Positions 14,665 to 23,438 are shown, counted from the stretch's first letter. The stretch: 64,000 nt of DNA from CAYPNP01 sp964412195 (GCA_964412195.1 CAYPNP010000004.1:62001-126000); one strand, 5' to 3'. Notes: generated by a model from the letters alone, not told the origin. Numbers and translations: made by a program.

Positions 14665-15978
14665 TTATTTGTTGTTTTCCGTAGGTTTGACGAAGAGTTT
14701 GAGGCCCTCCGCCCGGGTGACCACCACACGAGTCCTGGCCGGGATGGTCGCGCCCGAGTCCGACTCGGCTTCCCAGTACTCGCCGTGGGAGAAGATCCGG
14801 CCGCCGGGGGCCAGGTCCGTCACGGCCTCGCCGCGCTCGCCTGCCATACCCTCCCGGCCGGTGGCGGCTGGCCGGCGCATGGCCTGGATGACCAGGCGGG
14901 TCAGGAGGAGGATCACCAGGCCCACCGGCAGCACGACGCCCCAGATGACGCCGGGATTGATGCTGACGTTGGGGTCGGGGCTGTCCACCAGCATCAGGAA
15001 CCCGAGGATCAGGCTGACGATGCCGCCGATGCCGAGAATGCCGAAACCTTGCATTTTGATCTCCGCGATGAAAAGTCCCACCGCCAGGACGATCAGGATC
15101 ACGCCGACGTAGTTGATGGGCAGCAGCGAGAATCCCAGCAGGGCCAGGATCAGGCAGATCCCGCCGATCACGCCCGGGGCGATGAACCCGGGGTGGCTGA
15201 ACTCGAAGAACAGGCCCAGGATGCCCACCAGCGCCAGGACCACGGCCAGGTTGGGGTCGGAGACGAAGGACAGCAGCCTCTGCCGCCAACCCATCTCGAC
15301 GGTCTCGAGGGGCTCGCCGGCGATCTTGAGTGTCACCTCGGTGCCGCTGAACAGCTTCACCTTGCGGCCGTCCAGCTGGCGGAGCAGGTCCTTCTCGTCG
15401 CGGGCCACGAGGTCGATGAGCTTTTTCTCGAGCGCCTCGGCGGCGGTGTAGGAGGCGTTCTCGTTGACCGCCGCCGCCGCAGCTGCCTCGTCGCGGCCGC
15501 GGTGGCGGACGATGCCGCGGAGGTAGGCCAGGATGTCGTTCTGCACCTTCTGCAGGAGCGGCTTGGTCCGCTCGTCCTCGGGCAGGGGCATCACACCGCC
15601 GAACGCCAGCAGCGGGTGGGCCGCGCCGGTGTTGGTCCCCTCGGCCATGGCGGCCACGTCGGCGGAGACCAGGATGAAGAAGCCCGCCGAGGCCGCGTGG
15701 GCGCCGCTGGGGGCCACGTAGACCACCACCGGCACGCGGCTGTTGAGGATCTGGCGGATGATGTCCTTCATGGACGAGCCGAAGCCGCCGGGCGTGTCCA
15801 GCTCCAGGAGGATGCAGGCGGCCTGCCGCTGCTGCGCCTCCTGCATTGACTGGACGATGAAGCCGGAGCGGATCGGATCCACCGCTCCGTCCAGCACGAT
15901 GCGGACGACGGCGCCCCGGCAGAGGCCGGCCGCCAGCAGCACCGACACGGCGACCAGGGTCAATTTCCAGCGAATCAT
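14665..15978 (-). CDS. NfeD-family membrane serine protease, long form
   Basis: The 437-residue product is the long NfeD type. It has a signal peptide (residues 1-22), a ClpP-class protease domain (about 25-240), four to five membrane helices (about 245-370) and a C-terminal OB-fold (about 380-437, 'GRIFSHGEYWEAESDSGATI'). The serine nucleophile is in 'APSGAHAASAGFFI', and 'LDTPGGFGSSMKDIIRQI' is the substrate-binding segment. Archaeal and bacterial homologues cleave the hydrophobic C-terminus of the partner stomatin, encoded directly downstream here. GAGGACATCCC precedes ATG 15978, and an extended -10 TGATATAAT lies at 16010-16018 on the same strand. Confidence 0.93.
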   Translation of the reverse strand: MIRWKLTLVAVSVLLAAGLCRGAVVRIVLDGAVDPIRSGFIVQSMQEAQQRQAACILLELDTPGGFGSSMKDIIRQILNSRVPVVVYVAPSGAHAASAGFFILVSADVAAMAEGTNTGAAHPLLAFGGVMPLPEDERTKPLLQKVQNDILAYLRGIVRHRGRDEAAAAAAVNENASYTAAEALEKKLIDLVARDEKDLLRQLDGRKVKLFSGTEVTLKIAGEPLETVEMGWRQRLLSFVSDPNLAVVLALVGILGLFFEFSHPGFIAPGVIGGICLILALLGFSLLPINYVGVILIVLAVGLFIAEIKMQGFGILGIGGIVSLILGFLMLVDSPDPNVSINPGVIWGVVLPVGLVILLLTRLVIQAMRRPAATGREGMAGERGEAVTDLAPGGRIFSHGEYWEAESDSGATIPARTRVVVTRAEGLKLFVKPTENNK

Positions 15979-16060
15979 GGGATGTCCTCGCAAGGTACGA
16001 AGTGGTCAGATTATATCACAGCCCGATCAGCAGGAGAGTCCCACATGGTCCGTAGCAATC

Positions 16061-16221
16061 CATTTGACATTTGACAATTTCCATTTGTCATTGGTCATTT
16101 CAGACCGACCGTCTTGGCTCACGTCCATCCTGCCCAACAGAAAGGGATGCCGGCAATCCTCGCGGGAAGCCAACCAGTTCAAAATGACCAATGAAAAATG
16201 ACAAATGGCCAATGGCAAATG
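16061..16221. repeat. Heptamer inverted repeat, ATTTGAC/ATTGGTC type
   Basis: The left arm is a seven-base-period run starting CATTTGACATTTGACAATTT (16061-16100). The right arm (16180-16221) is its close reverse complement, AAAATGACCAATGAAAAATG onward. It lies between divergent nfeD and urocanase, and apart from the nfeD promoter the rest of the gap shows nothing clear. Confidence 0.85.
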
Positions 16222-16345
16222 TCTGCCTCCCACTCAAGTTGCCGCTTCACTCCTCGCGGCACTTTGTGCTATCGTATTGTTTCTTCGATCCCCTCCTGAT
16301 CTCAATGCGTGAGAGGGAATCCGCAATTCATCTTGAGGTGACATC

Positions 16346-18049
16346 ATGGCAACCGGGTACACCCCCATCCAGCGGCCGCTCGGCACCACCCTGACCTGCA
16401 AGGGCTGGCACCAGGAGGCCGCCCTGCGGATGCTGATGAACAACCTGGACGAGGCCGTGGCCGAGCGCCCGGCCGACCTGGTGGTCTACGGCGGCATCGG
16501 CCGCGCCGCCCGCAACTGGGAGTGCTACCACGCCATCGTGCAGTGCCTGCGGGAGCTGGAGAACGATGAGACCCTGCTGGTCCAGTCGGGCAAGCCGGTG
16601 GCCGTGTTCGAGACCCACCCGGGCGCCCCGCGGGTGCTGATCGCCAACTCCAACCTCGTTGGGAACTGGGCCAACTGGGAGGAGTTCCGCCGGCTCGAAA
16701 AGCTCGGCCTGATCATGTACGGCCAGATGACCGCGGGCTCATGGATCTACATCGGCACGCAGGGCATCCTGCAGGGCACCTACGAGACCTTTGCCGCCGC
16801 GGCGGTCAAGCACTTCGGCAGCTCCCTGAAGGGCCGCTTCCTCCTGACCGGCGGGTGCGGCGGCATGGGCGGCGCCCAGCCGCTGGCGGCCACCATGAAC
16901 GGCGCGGCCTGCCTGATCGTGGACGTGGATGCCAGCCGCATCGAGAAGCGGCTCGGCACCGGCTACTGCGACAAGATCTCCTACCACCTGGACGAAGCGC
17001 TGCGCTGGGTCATGGAGGCGCGGGACCAGGGCCTGCCGCTGAGCGTGGGCCTGGTGGGCAACTGCGCCGAGGTGCTGCCGGAGCTGGTCCGCCGCGGCGT
17101 CACACCCGACGTGCTCACCGACCAGACCAGCGCCCACGATCCGCTCAACGGCTACGTCCCCGCCGGGCTGGACCTGGCGCAGGCGGCCGAGCTGCGGTTC
17201 CAGAATCCCGAGGAGTACGTCAAGCGATCCATCGCGTCCATGGGCGTCCACGTCCAGGCCATGCTGGACATGATGCGCCGCGGCGCGGTCACCTTCGACT
17301 ACGGCAACAACATCCGCGCCCGGGCCCTCCAGGCCGGCGTGGCCGACGCCATGGCCTTCCCGGGCTTCGTCCCGGCCTACATCCGGCCGCTCTTCTGCGA
17401 GGGGCGCGGGCCGTTCCGCTGGGCCGCGCTGTCCGGCGACCCGGCCGACATCGCCGTGACCGACGAGCTGGTGCTGAAGCTGTTCCCGGAGAACGAATCG
17501 CTGGTCCGCTGGATCCACCTGGCCCGGGAGAAGGTCCACTTCCAGGGCTACCCGGCGCGGATCTGCTGGCTCGGCTATGGCGAGCGCGCCCGCTTCGGCG
17601 TGGAGATGAACCGGCTAGTGGCCAAAGGCCGGATCAAGGCCCCCATCGTCATCGGCCGCGACCACCTGGACTGCGGCTCGGTGGCCTCGCCCTACCGCGA
17701 GACCGAGGCGATGAAGGACACCACTGACGCCGTGGCCGACTGGCCGCTGCTCAACGCCATGCTCAACGTGGCCAGCGGCGCCTCCTGGGTCTCCTTCCAC
17801 CACGGCGGCGGGGTGGGGATGGGCTACTCCCTGCACGCCGGCCAGGTCTCCGTGGCCGACGGCACGCGGCAGGCGACCGAGCGGATCCGCCGCGTCCTGA
17901 CCAACGACCCCGGCATCGGCGTGGCCCGCCACGCGGACGCCGGCTACGACGAGGCCGTCGACGCCGCCCGCCGGCACGGGATCAAGATCCCCATGCTGCC
18001 GCCCGTGGAGGACGAACCGGAACCGCCGGTGCAGAAGCCCCTCTTCTGA
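16346..18049 (+). CDS. hutU: Urocanate hydratase (urocanase)
   Basis: Urocanase adds water to urocanate to give imidazolone propionate, the second step of histidine breakdown, using tightly bound NAD+ as electrophile. The 567-residue length and the whole sequence fit the family: 'VVYGGIGRAARNWECYHAIV', 'LTGGCGGMGGAQPLAATMNG' with the NAD-binding Gly-rich loop, and 'IVIGRDHLDCGSVASPYRET', which holds the conserved active-site Cys and neighbouring residues. It has an ATG start after GAGGTGACATC. No hutH, hutI or hutG is adjacent, so the rest of the pathway must lie elsewhere. The gene stands alone between repeat islands. Confidence 0.97.
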   Translation: MATGYTPIQRPLGTTLTCKGWHQEAALRMLMNNLDEAVAERPADLVVYGGIGRAARNWECYHAIVQCLRELENDETLLVQSGKPVAVFETHPGAPRVLIANSNLVGNWANWEEFRRLEKLGLIMYGQMTAGSWIYIGTQGILQGTYETFAAAAVKHFGSSLKGRFLLTGGCGGMGGAQPLAATMNGAACLIVDVDASRIEKRLGTGYCDKISYHLDEALRWVMEARDQGLPLSVGLVGNCAEVLPELVRRGVTPDVLTDQTSAHDPLNGYVPAGLDLAQAAELRFQNPEEYVKRSIASMGVHVQAMLDMMRRGAVTFDYGNNIRARALQAGVADAMAFPGFVPAYIRPLFCEGRGPFRWAALSGDPADIAVTDELVLKLFPENESLVRWIHLAREKVHFQGYPARICWLGYGERARFGVEMNRLVAKGRIKAPIVIGRDHLDCGSVASPYRETEAMKDTTDAVADWPLLNAMLNVASGASWVSFHHGGGVGMGYSLHAGQVSVADGTRQATERIRRVLTNDPGIGVARHADAGYDEAVDAARRHGIKIPMLPPVEDEPEPPVQKPLF

Positions 18050-18099
18050 GAGCAGCCGCGGGATCCCCCATCCATGGGGCATAAACCCTGGATGATTGA

Positions 18100-18198
18100 C
18101 GATGGACCATGGACGATGGACCATTGTCTATGGTCTATGGTCTATGGTCTATCGTCTATGGTCCATTGTCCTTCCGCCCATTCACCGATTCACCGATC
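18100..18198. repeat. Repeat island: GGACCAT/GGTCTAT heptamers, then GATTCACC octamers
   Basis: GGACCAT/GGACGAT heptamers (18100-18124) run into GGTCTAT heptamers (18127-18170), which can pair with them. GATTCACC octamers follow (18178-18198). The rest of the 18050-18421 gap holds the parA promoter. Confidence 0.87.
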
Positions 18199-18356
18199 AA
18201 AAGGAAACCGCCGCGGCGGGAGCGTTGAAGGTAACTGGAACGGAGGTAACCAGACCGGCAACAGACTCACGCGCCGCGGCGGCAGGGGCATCATAGAACG
18301 ACTCGCGGAGAAATGCAATCCGGACGCCGGCAGGGATGTTACAAAAAAGAATCACC

Positions 18357-18385
18357 TTGCACCCGCCCGGGCCGTGCGATAAGAT
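18357..18385 (+). promoter_or_regulatory. Sigma-70-type promoter of the ParA-like gene
   Basis: TTGCAC (18357-18362) and TAAGAT (18380-18385) are 17 bp apart, with the -10 ending 36 bp before the start codon. No Shine-Dalgarno sequence is visible before the ATG. Confidence 0.6.
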
Positions 18386-18421
18386 GGAGCCCGATCGACT
18401 GTTCGGGCACCCGCAACGAGT

Positions 18422-19189
18422 ATGCGAAAAGTCGTGGTGATCAATTTCAAGGGGGGGGTCGGCAAGACGACCACCAGCGTCAATGTGGCCCATGGCCTGG
18501 CCATGGCGGGGAACCGCGTGCTCCTGGTGGACAACGACCCGCAGGCGAACTCCACCTTCATCTTCAACCGGTCCTTCCAGTACAGCCTCACGGACCTGTT
18601 CAAAAACCTCGTGCCGGTGGAACGGGCCACCATCCCCATCCGGCCCAACCTGGACCTCATCCCCTCGGCCAAGTCCCTTTCCACCATCAACAGCTGGCTC
18701 ATCGAGAAGGCCATCCCGCAGCGGGCCCGGGTGCTGGAGAGGATCCTCTCCACCGTCAGCGGCTACGACTTCGTCATCGTGGACACGGCGCCGAGCTTCT
18801 CGCTCCTCAACGCCAATGCCATCTCCTTCGCTTCGGAGGCGTGGGTGCCGGTGGCCATGGAGTACCTGGCCCTGGCCAACATCAAGGAGCTGGTCCACAT
18901 CTTCAGCCGGGCGGAAAGCCACCTGCACAAGCCCATCGAGATCAAGTACGTCATCCCCTACTTCGTCGACCTGCGCAACAAGAAGTCCCACCAGATCCTG
19001 CACATGCTGGAGGACATCTTCGGCGAGTCGGTCACCACCCCGATCCACACCAACGTCAAGATCTCGGAGGCCCCCTTCCACTTCAAGACCGTCCTGGAAT
19101 ACGACCCCGAGTCCCGCGGCGCCAAGGACTTCCAGGCGCTGGTGCAGCGGATCCTCCAGGACGGCCGCCCGGACGCCCGGGCGGTGTGA
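18422..19189 (+). CDS. ParA/MinD-family ATPase, no ParB partner nearby
   Basis: This 255-residue cytoplasmic ATPase has a deviant Walker A 'NFKGGVGKTTTSVNVA' (signature Lys plus catalytic Lys), switch I 'VLLVDNDPQANST' and Walker B 'YDFVIVDTAPSFS'. ParA proteins dimerise on DNA with ATP and position plasmids, chromosomes or protein clusters. No ParB, parS-like repeat, chemotaxis or flagellar gene is next to it, so it may position another cargo. It is flanked by repeat islands on both sides and appears monocistronic. The start follows the promoter without a recognisable ribosome-binding site. Confidence 0.9.
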   Translation: MRKVVVINFKGGVGKTTTSVNVAHGLAMAGNRVLLVDNDPQANSTFIFNRSFQYSLTDLFKNLVPVERATIPIRPNLDLIPSAKSLSTINSWLIEKAIPQRARVLERILSTVSGYDFVIVDTAPSFSLLNANAISFASEAWVPVAMEYLALANIKELVHIFSRAESHLHKPIEIKYVIPYFVDLRNKKSHQILHMLEDIFGESVTTPIHTNVKISEAPFHFKTVLEYDPESRGAKDFQALVQRILQDGRPDARAV

Positions 19190-19214
19190 ATCCCCTCCGC
19201 TTTCTCCCCGACCC

Positions 19215-19580
19215 ATCGTGCTCGTATTCGTGCTCGTGCTCGTCATCGTAATCGTCATCGTGCTCGTGCTCGTGCTCGTAATCGGACATCGGACCTCGGA
19301 AATCGGATTTCGGACTTAGGGCCTGGGACCTGGAACCTGGGAACTGAGAGTGGGTTGAAAACCTGGAACACGGATGCACGCAGATCCAATCGGATCCACA
19401 CGGATTTCAGTCATGATTTGGATCCATCCGCGAGAATCCGTCTTGATCCGTGTGAATCCGTGTTCAAAGCTCTCATCTAGGATTCAGTCACCAAGTCCGA
19501 AATCCGATTTCCGAGATCCGATGTCCGATGTCCGATGTCCGATTACGAGCACGATGACGAGCACGAGCACGAAGGGAGGA
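19215..19580. repeat. 366-bp nested mirror-image repeat island
   Basis: The module order is hexamers CGTGCT (19215-19281), TCGGACA heptamers (19280-19320), a CCTGGGA block (19320-19350) and GATCCACACGG-type repeats (19370-19408). Then come the complementary ATCCGTGTG repeats (19425-19462), TCCGATG heptamers (19494-19543) and ACGAGC hexamers (19544-19572). The outer arms match for about 60 bp. The single strand could fold into a long stem; no gene was found. Confidence 0.9.
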
Positions 19581-19583
19581 ACG

Positions 19584-19592
19584 TGATACAAT
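19584..19592 (+). promoter_or_regulatory. Extended -10 promoter, near-leaderless, for the phosphorylase-like gene
   Basis: TGATACAAT is followed by 7 nt (CCAGCCC) and the ATG at 19600. Transcription would begin at or next to the start codon. The -35 region is repeat DNA with no recognisable box. Confidence 0.65.
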
Positions 19593-19599
19593 CCAGCCC

Positions 19600-20322
19600 A
19601 TGCCGCTTCTCCCCGACGACAGCCTCGTCCGGCCGCCCCGGCTGCGCAAGCTCCCCGCGGGCATCCGCCGGGCGCTGCTCTTTCCCGTCGATCCCTTCGG
19701 GCGAAAGGAGCTGGACTCGGTGCCGCCAGATCTCGTCCGGCGCCAGTTCTCTTTCCTCTTCACCCGCTTCCTGGTCCTGCCCGACCGGGTGGCAGTCTGC
19801 CCCGCCCTCGGTGCCCCGGCGGCGGCCATGGCCGTGGATTCACTGGCCGTGTCCGGGGTGGAGCGGATCCTGGTCGTGGGCAGCTGCGGCACCCTCGATC
19901 CGTCCGTCCGGTGCGGCGATGTGGTGATCATTCGCAATGCTCTCAGCGCCTGCGGCGCGACCGCCCAGTACGCTCCGGGAGTGGACAATTTCGGATACGA
20001 TCCCGCCCTGTCAGGCAACTTGGCCGGACGGTTGTGGGTCGAGGGGATTTCCACCCAACCGGTATCCGCCGTCACCACCGACGCGCCGTACCGCGAGACG
20101 CCGGGGTTCCTGGACGCCTGGCGCGCCCGCGGCGCGCAGGTGGTCGAGATGGAATGCGCCGCCGTGTTCGCCGCCGCCCGGTGCCGGGGCGTGGCCGCGG
20201 GGGCCGTGCTGGTCGCATCGGACCGGCCGGGCGCGGGCAAAGCCGAGCACGTCGCGGGCCTGGCCCGTTACGCCCTGGCCATGCGCGCGCTGCTACCCCA
20301 TCTATGGGCCATGGATTTCTAG
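19600..20322 (+). CDS. Purine/uridine phosphorylase superfamily protein
   Basis: The 240-residue product belongs to the PNP/UDP phosphorylase family, which splits nucleosides with phosphate or water. Family motifs are 'GAPAAAMAVDSLAVSGVERI' followed by 'LVVGSCGTLDP' (the conserved Gly-x-x-Gly phosphate loop), and 'VVEMECAAVFAAARCRGVAA', where Met-Glu of MEC/MEx binds the ribose hydroxyls. A late Asp in 'VASDRPG' fits the base-binding position. The N-terminus is shorter than in MTAN or UdP, so the substrate (uridine, purine nucleoside or MTA) is not clear. The start is set by the near-leaderless promoter. Confidence 0.85.
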   Translation: MPLLPDDSLVRPPRLRKLPAGIRRALLFPVDPFGRKELDSVPPDLVRRQFSFLFTRFLVLPDRVAVCPALGAPAAAMAVDSLAVSGVERILVVGSCGTLDPSVRCGDVVIIRNALSACGATAQYAPGVDNFGYDPALSGNLAGRLWVEGISTQPVSAVTTDAPYRETPGFLDAWRARGAQVVEMECAAVFAAARCRGVAAGAVLVASDRPGAGKAEHVAGLARYALAMRALLPHLWAMDF

Positions 20323-20339
20323 CCTGAGCCAACGACCGA

Positions 20340-20402
20340 GGACGGGTGACCGGTAGCGAATCTACCGGCGGTCATCGGTCATCCGTCATCGGTCACCGGT
20401 CA
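20340..20402. repeat. Repeat island: GGTGACC/CGGTCAT heptamer hairpin
   Basis: GACGGGTGACCGGTAG faces CTACCGGCGGTCATCGGTC and a further CGGTCAC run, giving a hairpin straight after the phosphorylase-like gene; it could serve as its terminator. Confidence 0.78.
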
Positions 20403-20470
20403 ATCCTGTCCCCCCCTCTCCTACTTTTCCGTCTCCACAAAATCTTCGTGAAAACCCATTTCAACAAGAG

Positions 20471-20476
20471 TACAAT
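20471..20476 (+). promoter_or_regulatory. Possible -10 box of the SnoaL-like gene
   Basis: TACAAT lies 33 bp before the ATG at 20510, with a GGAAGGAG ribosome-binding site between. No good -35 box was found. Confidence 0.45.
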
Positions 20477-20509
20477 TATTCAGTGAAATTCTAACGGAAG
20501 GAGCCGACC

Positions 20510-20965
20510 ATGGAGCAATCTGAAAGCCGCGCCAAGGACCGCGAGGAGATCCTGGCCCACATCGACTCGATTTTCAAGGCCTTCGCGACCCGCGACCGCG
20601 ACACCTTGCGCCGGACCCACCTGCCCGATTTCAAGGGGTTCCCCGTCCGCTCCCGTAAAGTGGTCCACAGCCGGGAAGAGTACATGCAGGAGATCGAGCG
20701 CCTTCTCGACTTGCAGCTCTACAGCGCGTACCGGATCCTGGAGGAGGATTTCCATTTCATCGGCGACGTCGCCATCGTCTCGTACATCGCCCAGACCGAA
20801 GGGCAGGATCCCCAGGGAAAGCTGTTCGAGACCAAGATCCGGGTGATGGACATCTACCAGCGCACTCCGGAGGGATGGAACCTGGCCGCGTCCAGCGTCA
20901 GTGTGCATCCCGACGACATCGACCGGACCCTTAGCGCGGCGATTTCCGCCATCGGGCTGATCTGA
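20510..20965 (+). CDS. SnoaL-like/DUF4440 NTF2-fold protein
   Basis: This 151-residue cytoplasmic protein starts with a charged helix ('KDREEILAHIDSIFKAFATR') and then has the cone-shaped NTF2-like pattern ending 'DIYQRTPEGWNLAASSVSVHP', typical of SnoaL-like/DUF4440 proteins. These are diverse: some are isomerases or hydrolases, others ligand binders or dimerisation modules. No catalytic residues can be assigned. The start is supported by GGAAGGAGCCGACC before ATG. It stands between the phosphorylase-like gene and the decarboxylase operon on the same strand, but the operon has its own promoter. Confidence 0.78.
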   Translation: MEQSESRAKDREEILAHIDSIFKAFATRDRDTLRRTHLPDFKGFPVRSRKVVHSREEYMQEIERLLDLQLYSAYRILEEDFHFIGDVAIVSYIAQTEGQDPQGKLFETKIRVMDIYQRTPEGWNLAASSVSVHPDDIDRTLSAAISAIGLI

Positions 20966-21003
20966 GCGCCACTCACCACGCCAAGCCGGGATGGATTGCC
21001 CTA

Positions 21004-21031
21004 TTGACAGGCGGCCAAAACAGGCTACAAT
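21004..21031 (+). promoter_or_regulatory. Strong sigma-70-type promoter of the decarboxylase operon
   Basis: TTGACA (21004-21009), a 16-bp spacer and TACAAT (21026-21031) precede an A/T-rich leader and the ATG at 21079. It is the best consensus promoter in the window. Confidence 0.78.
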
Positions 21032-21078
21032 GTCCGGTTATTTTGTAAAAATACAAAAATATTAAAATCGAGTTCACC

Positions 21079-22638
21079 ATGGCAAGCGAAACCACCCACA
21101 GCAAGATCCTGCAGCTTCAGCAGAAGCTGGCCCACATCCAGCAGGGCGGCGGCCCGGCCAAGCTGGCCAAGCAACGGGCGGCCGGCAAGTTCACCGCCCG
21201 CGAGCGCATCTTCACCCTCTTCGACCCCGACTCCTTCGTCGAGACCAAGACCTTCGTGACCCACCGCTGCCAGCAGTTCGGCATGGAAAACCAGGAGATC
21301 CCGGCGGACGGCGTGGTGACCGGCGCGGGCTCCGTCGACGGCCGCCTGGTGTACAGCTTCTCCCAGGACTTCACCTGCAGCGGCGGCTCCGTCGGCGAGC
21401 AGCACGCCAACAAGATCGTTTCCATCATGACGGACGCCCTCAAATGCGGGGCGCCCATGGTGGGCTTCAACGACAGCGGCGGCGCCCGCATCCAGGAGGG
21501 CGTGGACGCGCTGAGCGGCTACGGCCGGATCTTCTGGGCCAACACCCTGCTCTCGGGCGTGGTGCCCCAGATCTCGGTCATCGCCGGCCCCTGCGCGGGC
21601 GGCGCGGCCTACAGCCCGGCCATGACCGACTTCATCATCATGGTCCGCAACACCAGCCAGATGTTCATCGCCGGCCCCAACGTCATCAAGGCCGCCACCG
21701 GCGAGGACATCACCGCAGAAGCCCTGGGCGGCGCCGACGCCCACGCCCGGATCAGCGGCAACATCCACTTCGTAGCGGAAAGCGACGCGGAAGCCATCGC
21801 CATCGTGCGGCGGCTGCTCAGCTTCCTGCCCTCCAACAACATCCAGGATCCGCCCGCCATTCCCATGCCCGACCTGATGGTGGCCGACGACCCGCGGCTG
21901 AACGACGTCGTGCCCGACGACCCGCGCACGCCCTACGACATGCGCCAGGTGATCGCCTGCCTCGTCGACAACGGCGACTTCCTCGAGATCCAGGCCGACT
22001 TCGCCCCCAACTTCCTGATCGGCTTCGCCCGCCTGGGCGGCATGACCGTCGGCGTGCTGGCCAACCAGCCCATGCACCTGGCCGGCGTGCTCGACATCAA
22101 CGCCAGCGACAAGGGCGCCCGGTTCATCCGGTTCTGCAACACGTTCAACATCCCGCTGGTCAACCTGGTGGACGTGCCCGGCTTCCTGCCCGGCGTGGGC
22201 CAGGAGCACGGCGGCATCATCCGCCACGGCGCCAAGCTGCTCTTCAGCTATTCCGGCTCGGTGGTGCCGAAGCTCACCGTGATCATCCGCAAGGCGTACG
22301 GCGGGGCCTACCTGGCCATGTGCAGCAAGGACCTGGGCGCCGACCGCGTCTACGCCTGGCCCACCGCCGAGATCGCCGTGATGGGCGCCGAGGGCGCGGC
22401 GGACGTGGTTTTCCGCAAGGAGATCAAGGAGTCGCCCGACCCGAAGGCGGCCCTCAAGGAGAAGATCGAGGAGTACCGGCGGGAGTTCGCCAACCCGTAC
22501 GTGGCGGCCAGCCGAGGCTTCATCGACAACGTGATCGAACCCAAGGAAACCCGCCGGCTGCTCATTTTGGCCCTGCAGGCCCTCCGCGCCAAGCGCGAGT
22601 CCCGCCCGCCCAAGAAGCACGGCAACATCCCCCTCTGA
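21079..22638 (+). CDS. mmdA: Methylmalonyl-CoA decarboxylase alpha subunit (carboxyltransferase)
   Basis: This 519-residue subunit moves the carboxyl group of (S)-methylmalonyl-CoA to biotin. Two crotonase-like halves are visible. The N-half has 'RAAGKFTARERIFTLFDPDS', 'MVGFNDSGGARIQEGVDALS' and the oxyanion loop 'GPCAGGAAYSPA'. The C-half has 'VDVPGFLPGVGQEHGGIIRH' and 'IRKAYGGAYLAMCSKDLGAD'. The family is shared with propionyl-CoA carboxylase beta, but the following gamma/delta, biotin-carrier and beta membrane genes, and the absence of a biotin carboxylase, point to the Na+-pumping decarboxylase. It is the first gene of a four-gene operon. Start: ATG at 21079; no ribosome-binding site is obvious in the A/T-rich leader. 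Confidence 0.93.
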   Translation: MASETTHSKILQLQQKLAHIQQGGGPAKLAKQRAAGKFTARERIFTLFDPDSFVETKTFVTHRCQQFGMENQEIPADGVVTGAGSVDGRLVYSFSQDFTCSGGSVGEQHANKIVSIMTDALKCGAPMVGFNDSGGARIQEGVDALSGYGRIFWANTLLSGVVPQISVIAGPCAGGAAYSPAMTDFIIMVRNTSQMFIAGPNVIKAATGEDITAEALGGADAHARISGNIHFVAESDAEAIAIVRRLLSFLPSNNIQDPPAIPMPDLMVADDPRLNDVVPDDPRTPYDMRQVIACLVDNGDFLEIQADFAPNFLIGFARLGGMTVGVLANQPMHLAGVLDINASDKGARFIRFCNTFNIPLVNLVDVPGFLPGVGQEHGGIIRHGAKLLFSYSGSVVPKLTVIIRKAYGGAYLAMCSKDLGADRVYAWPTAEIAVMGAEGAADVVFRKEIKESPDPKAALKEKIEEYRREFANPYVAASRGFIDNVIEPKETRRLLILALQALRAKRESRPPKKHGNIPL

Positions 22639-22649
22639 GGAAGCCCGCC

Positions 22650-23000
22650 ATGAACTCGCAGAACCTCCTGACCGGGATCACTCTCACCGTGGTAGGCATG
22701 GGCGTCGTATTCAGCGCCCTTTACTTCTTGGACATTGTGATCCGGCTGACCGGCCGGATCCTGGGCGCCCACCGAGCCGGGAAAGCCGCGCCGCCGGAGG
22801 CCGCGGCCCCGCCGGCGCCTGCGCCGGCCGAACCCGCCGAAAACGAGCTGGCGGTCGTCATGGCCGCCGTGGCCGCCGCCCTGACCGAGCCGGTGCGGAT
22901 CCACCACATCCGGATGCTGCAGGACGAGCAGCAGGCCGCCTGGTCCCGCATCGGGCGGCTGGACATCATGCGCTCCCATTCATCGGGGCATCAAGGCTGA
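22650..23000 (+). CDS. Decarboxylase small membrane subunit (OadG/MmdD-like)
   Basis: This 116-residue protein has one N-terminal membrane helix (residues 8-31, 'GITLTVVGMGVVFSALYFLD', where the GMGVVF pattern is typical of OadG). A Pro/Ala linker follows, then a conserved helix 'NELAVVMAAVAAALTE'. In the known pumps it holds the carboxyltransferase and biotin carrier on the beta subunit. It starts 11 bp after mmdA with a GAGGAAGCCCGCC leader. The C-terminus lacks the His-rich Zn-binding tail of some OadG proteins. Confidence 0.85.
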   Translation: MNSQNLLTGITLTVVGMGVVFSALYFLDIVIRLTGRILGAHRAGKAAPPEAAAPPAPAPAEPAENELAVVMAAVAAALTEPVRIHHIRMLQDEQQAAWSRIGRLDIMRSHSSGHQG

Positions 23001-23032
23001 TCGAACGGACCGAACTCGACCGGAGAAGGATC

Positions 23033-23431
23033 ATGAAAAAACTACGCGTCACCCTGAACAATCATGTGTACGAGGTCCTGGTGGAGGTCCTCGAGGACGA
23101 CGAGAGCCGGTATCCGGGCTCGACGACCCCGGCGGCCGCCTACGCCCCGCCGGCGGCCGCCCCGGCGGCGGCGCCCGCCCCGGCGATGCCGGCCCCCCGC
23201 CCCGCTGCCGCGGCCGGAGGGCAGGGAGTCTTCGCCCCCATCGTCGGCACGGTCACCAAGATCCTCGTGGCGCCGGGCGCCGCCGTCAAGCAGAACCAGC
23301 CGCTCATCATCCTGGACGCCATGAAGATGGACACCTACATCAACTCCCCCCGGGAGGCCGTCATCGGCGCCATCGAGTGCCGGATCGGCGAGAGCGTCCA
23401 GGTCGGCCAGAAGCTCGTCTCCTTCCAGTAG
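23033..23431 (+). CDS. mmdC: Biotin carboxyl carrier subunit of the decarboxylase
   Basis: The 132-residue carrier has the biotinyl domain in its C-terminal 75 residues. The biotin-accepting Lys is in 'DAMKMDT' and the fold ends 'ESVQVGQKLVSFQ'. An Ala/Pro-rich flexible linker (about residues 35-65) lets the domain swing between the carboxyltransferase and the membrane beta subunit. The N-terminal 30 residues ('KKLRVTLNNHVYEVLVEVLE') match the usual lead-in of this subunit. The ribosome-binding site GGAGAAGGATC precedes ATG. Confidence 0.93.
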   Translation: MKKLRVTLNNHVYEVLVEVLEDDESRYPGSTTPAAAYAPPAAAPAAAPAPAMPAPRPAAAAGGQGVFAPIVGTVTKILVAPGAAVKQNQPLIILDAMKMDTYINSPREAVIGAIECRIGESVQVGQKLVSFQ

Positions 23432-23438
23432 GCCGGCC

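Noticed and set aside
18422..19189. ParA gene as a sign of a replication origin or plasmid partition locus
   Set aside because: No ParB, no parS-like sites, no dnaA/rep gene and no origin-type repeats nearby.
21079..22638. Calling mmdA a propionyl-CoA carboxylase beta subunit
   Set aside because: The next three genes are the OadG-like, biotin-carrier and beta subunits of a Na+ decarboxylase, and no biotin carboxylase is present.
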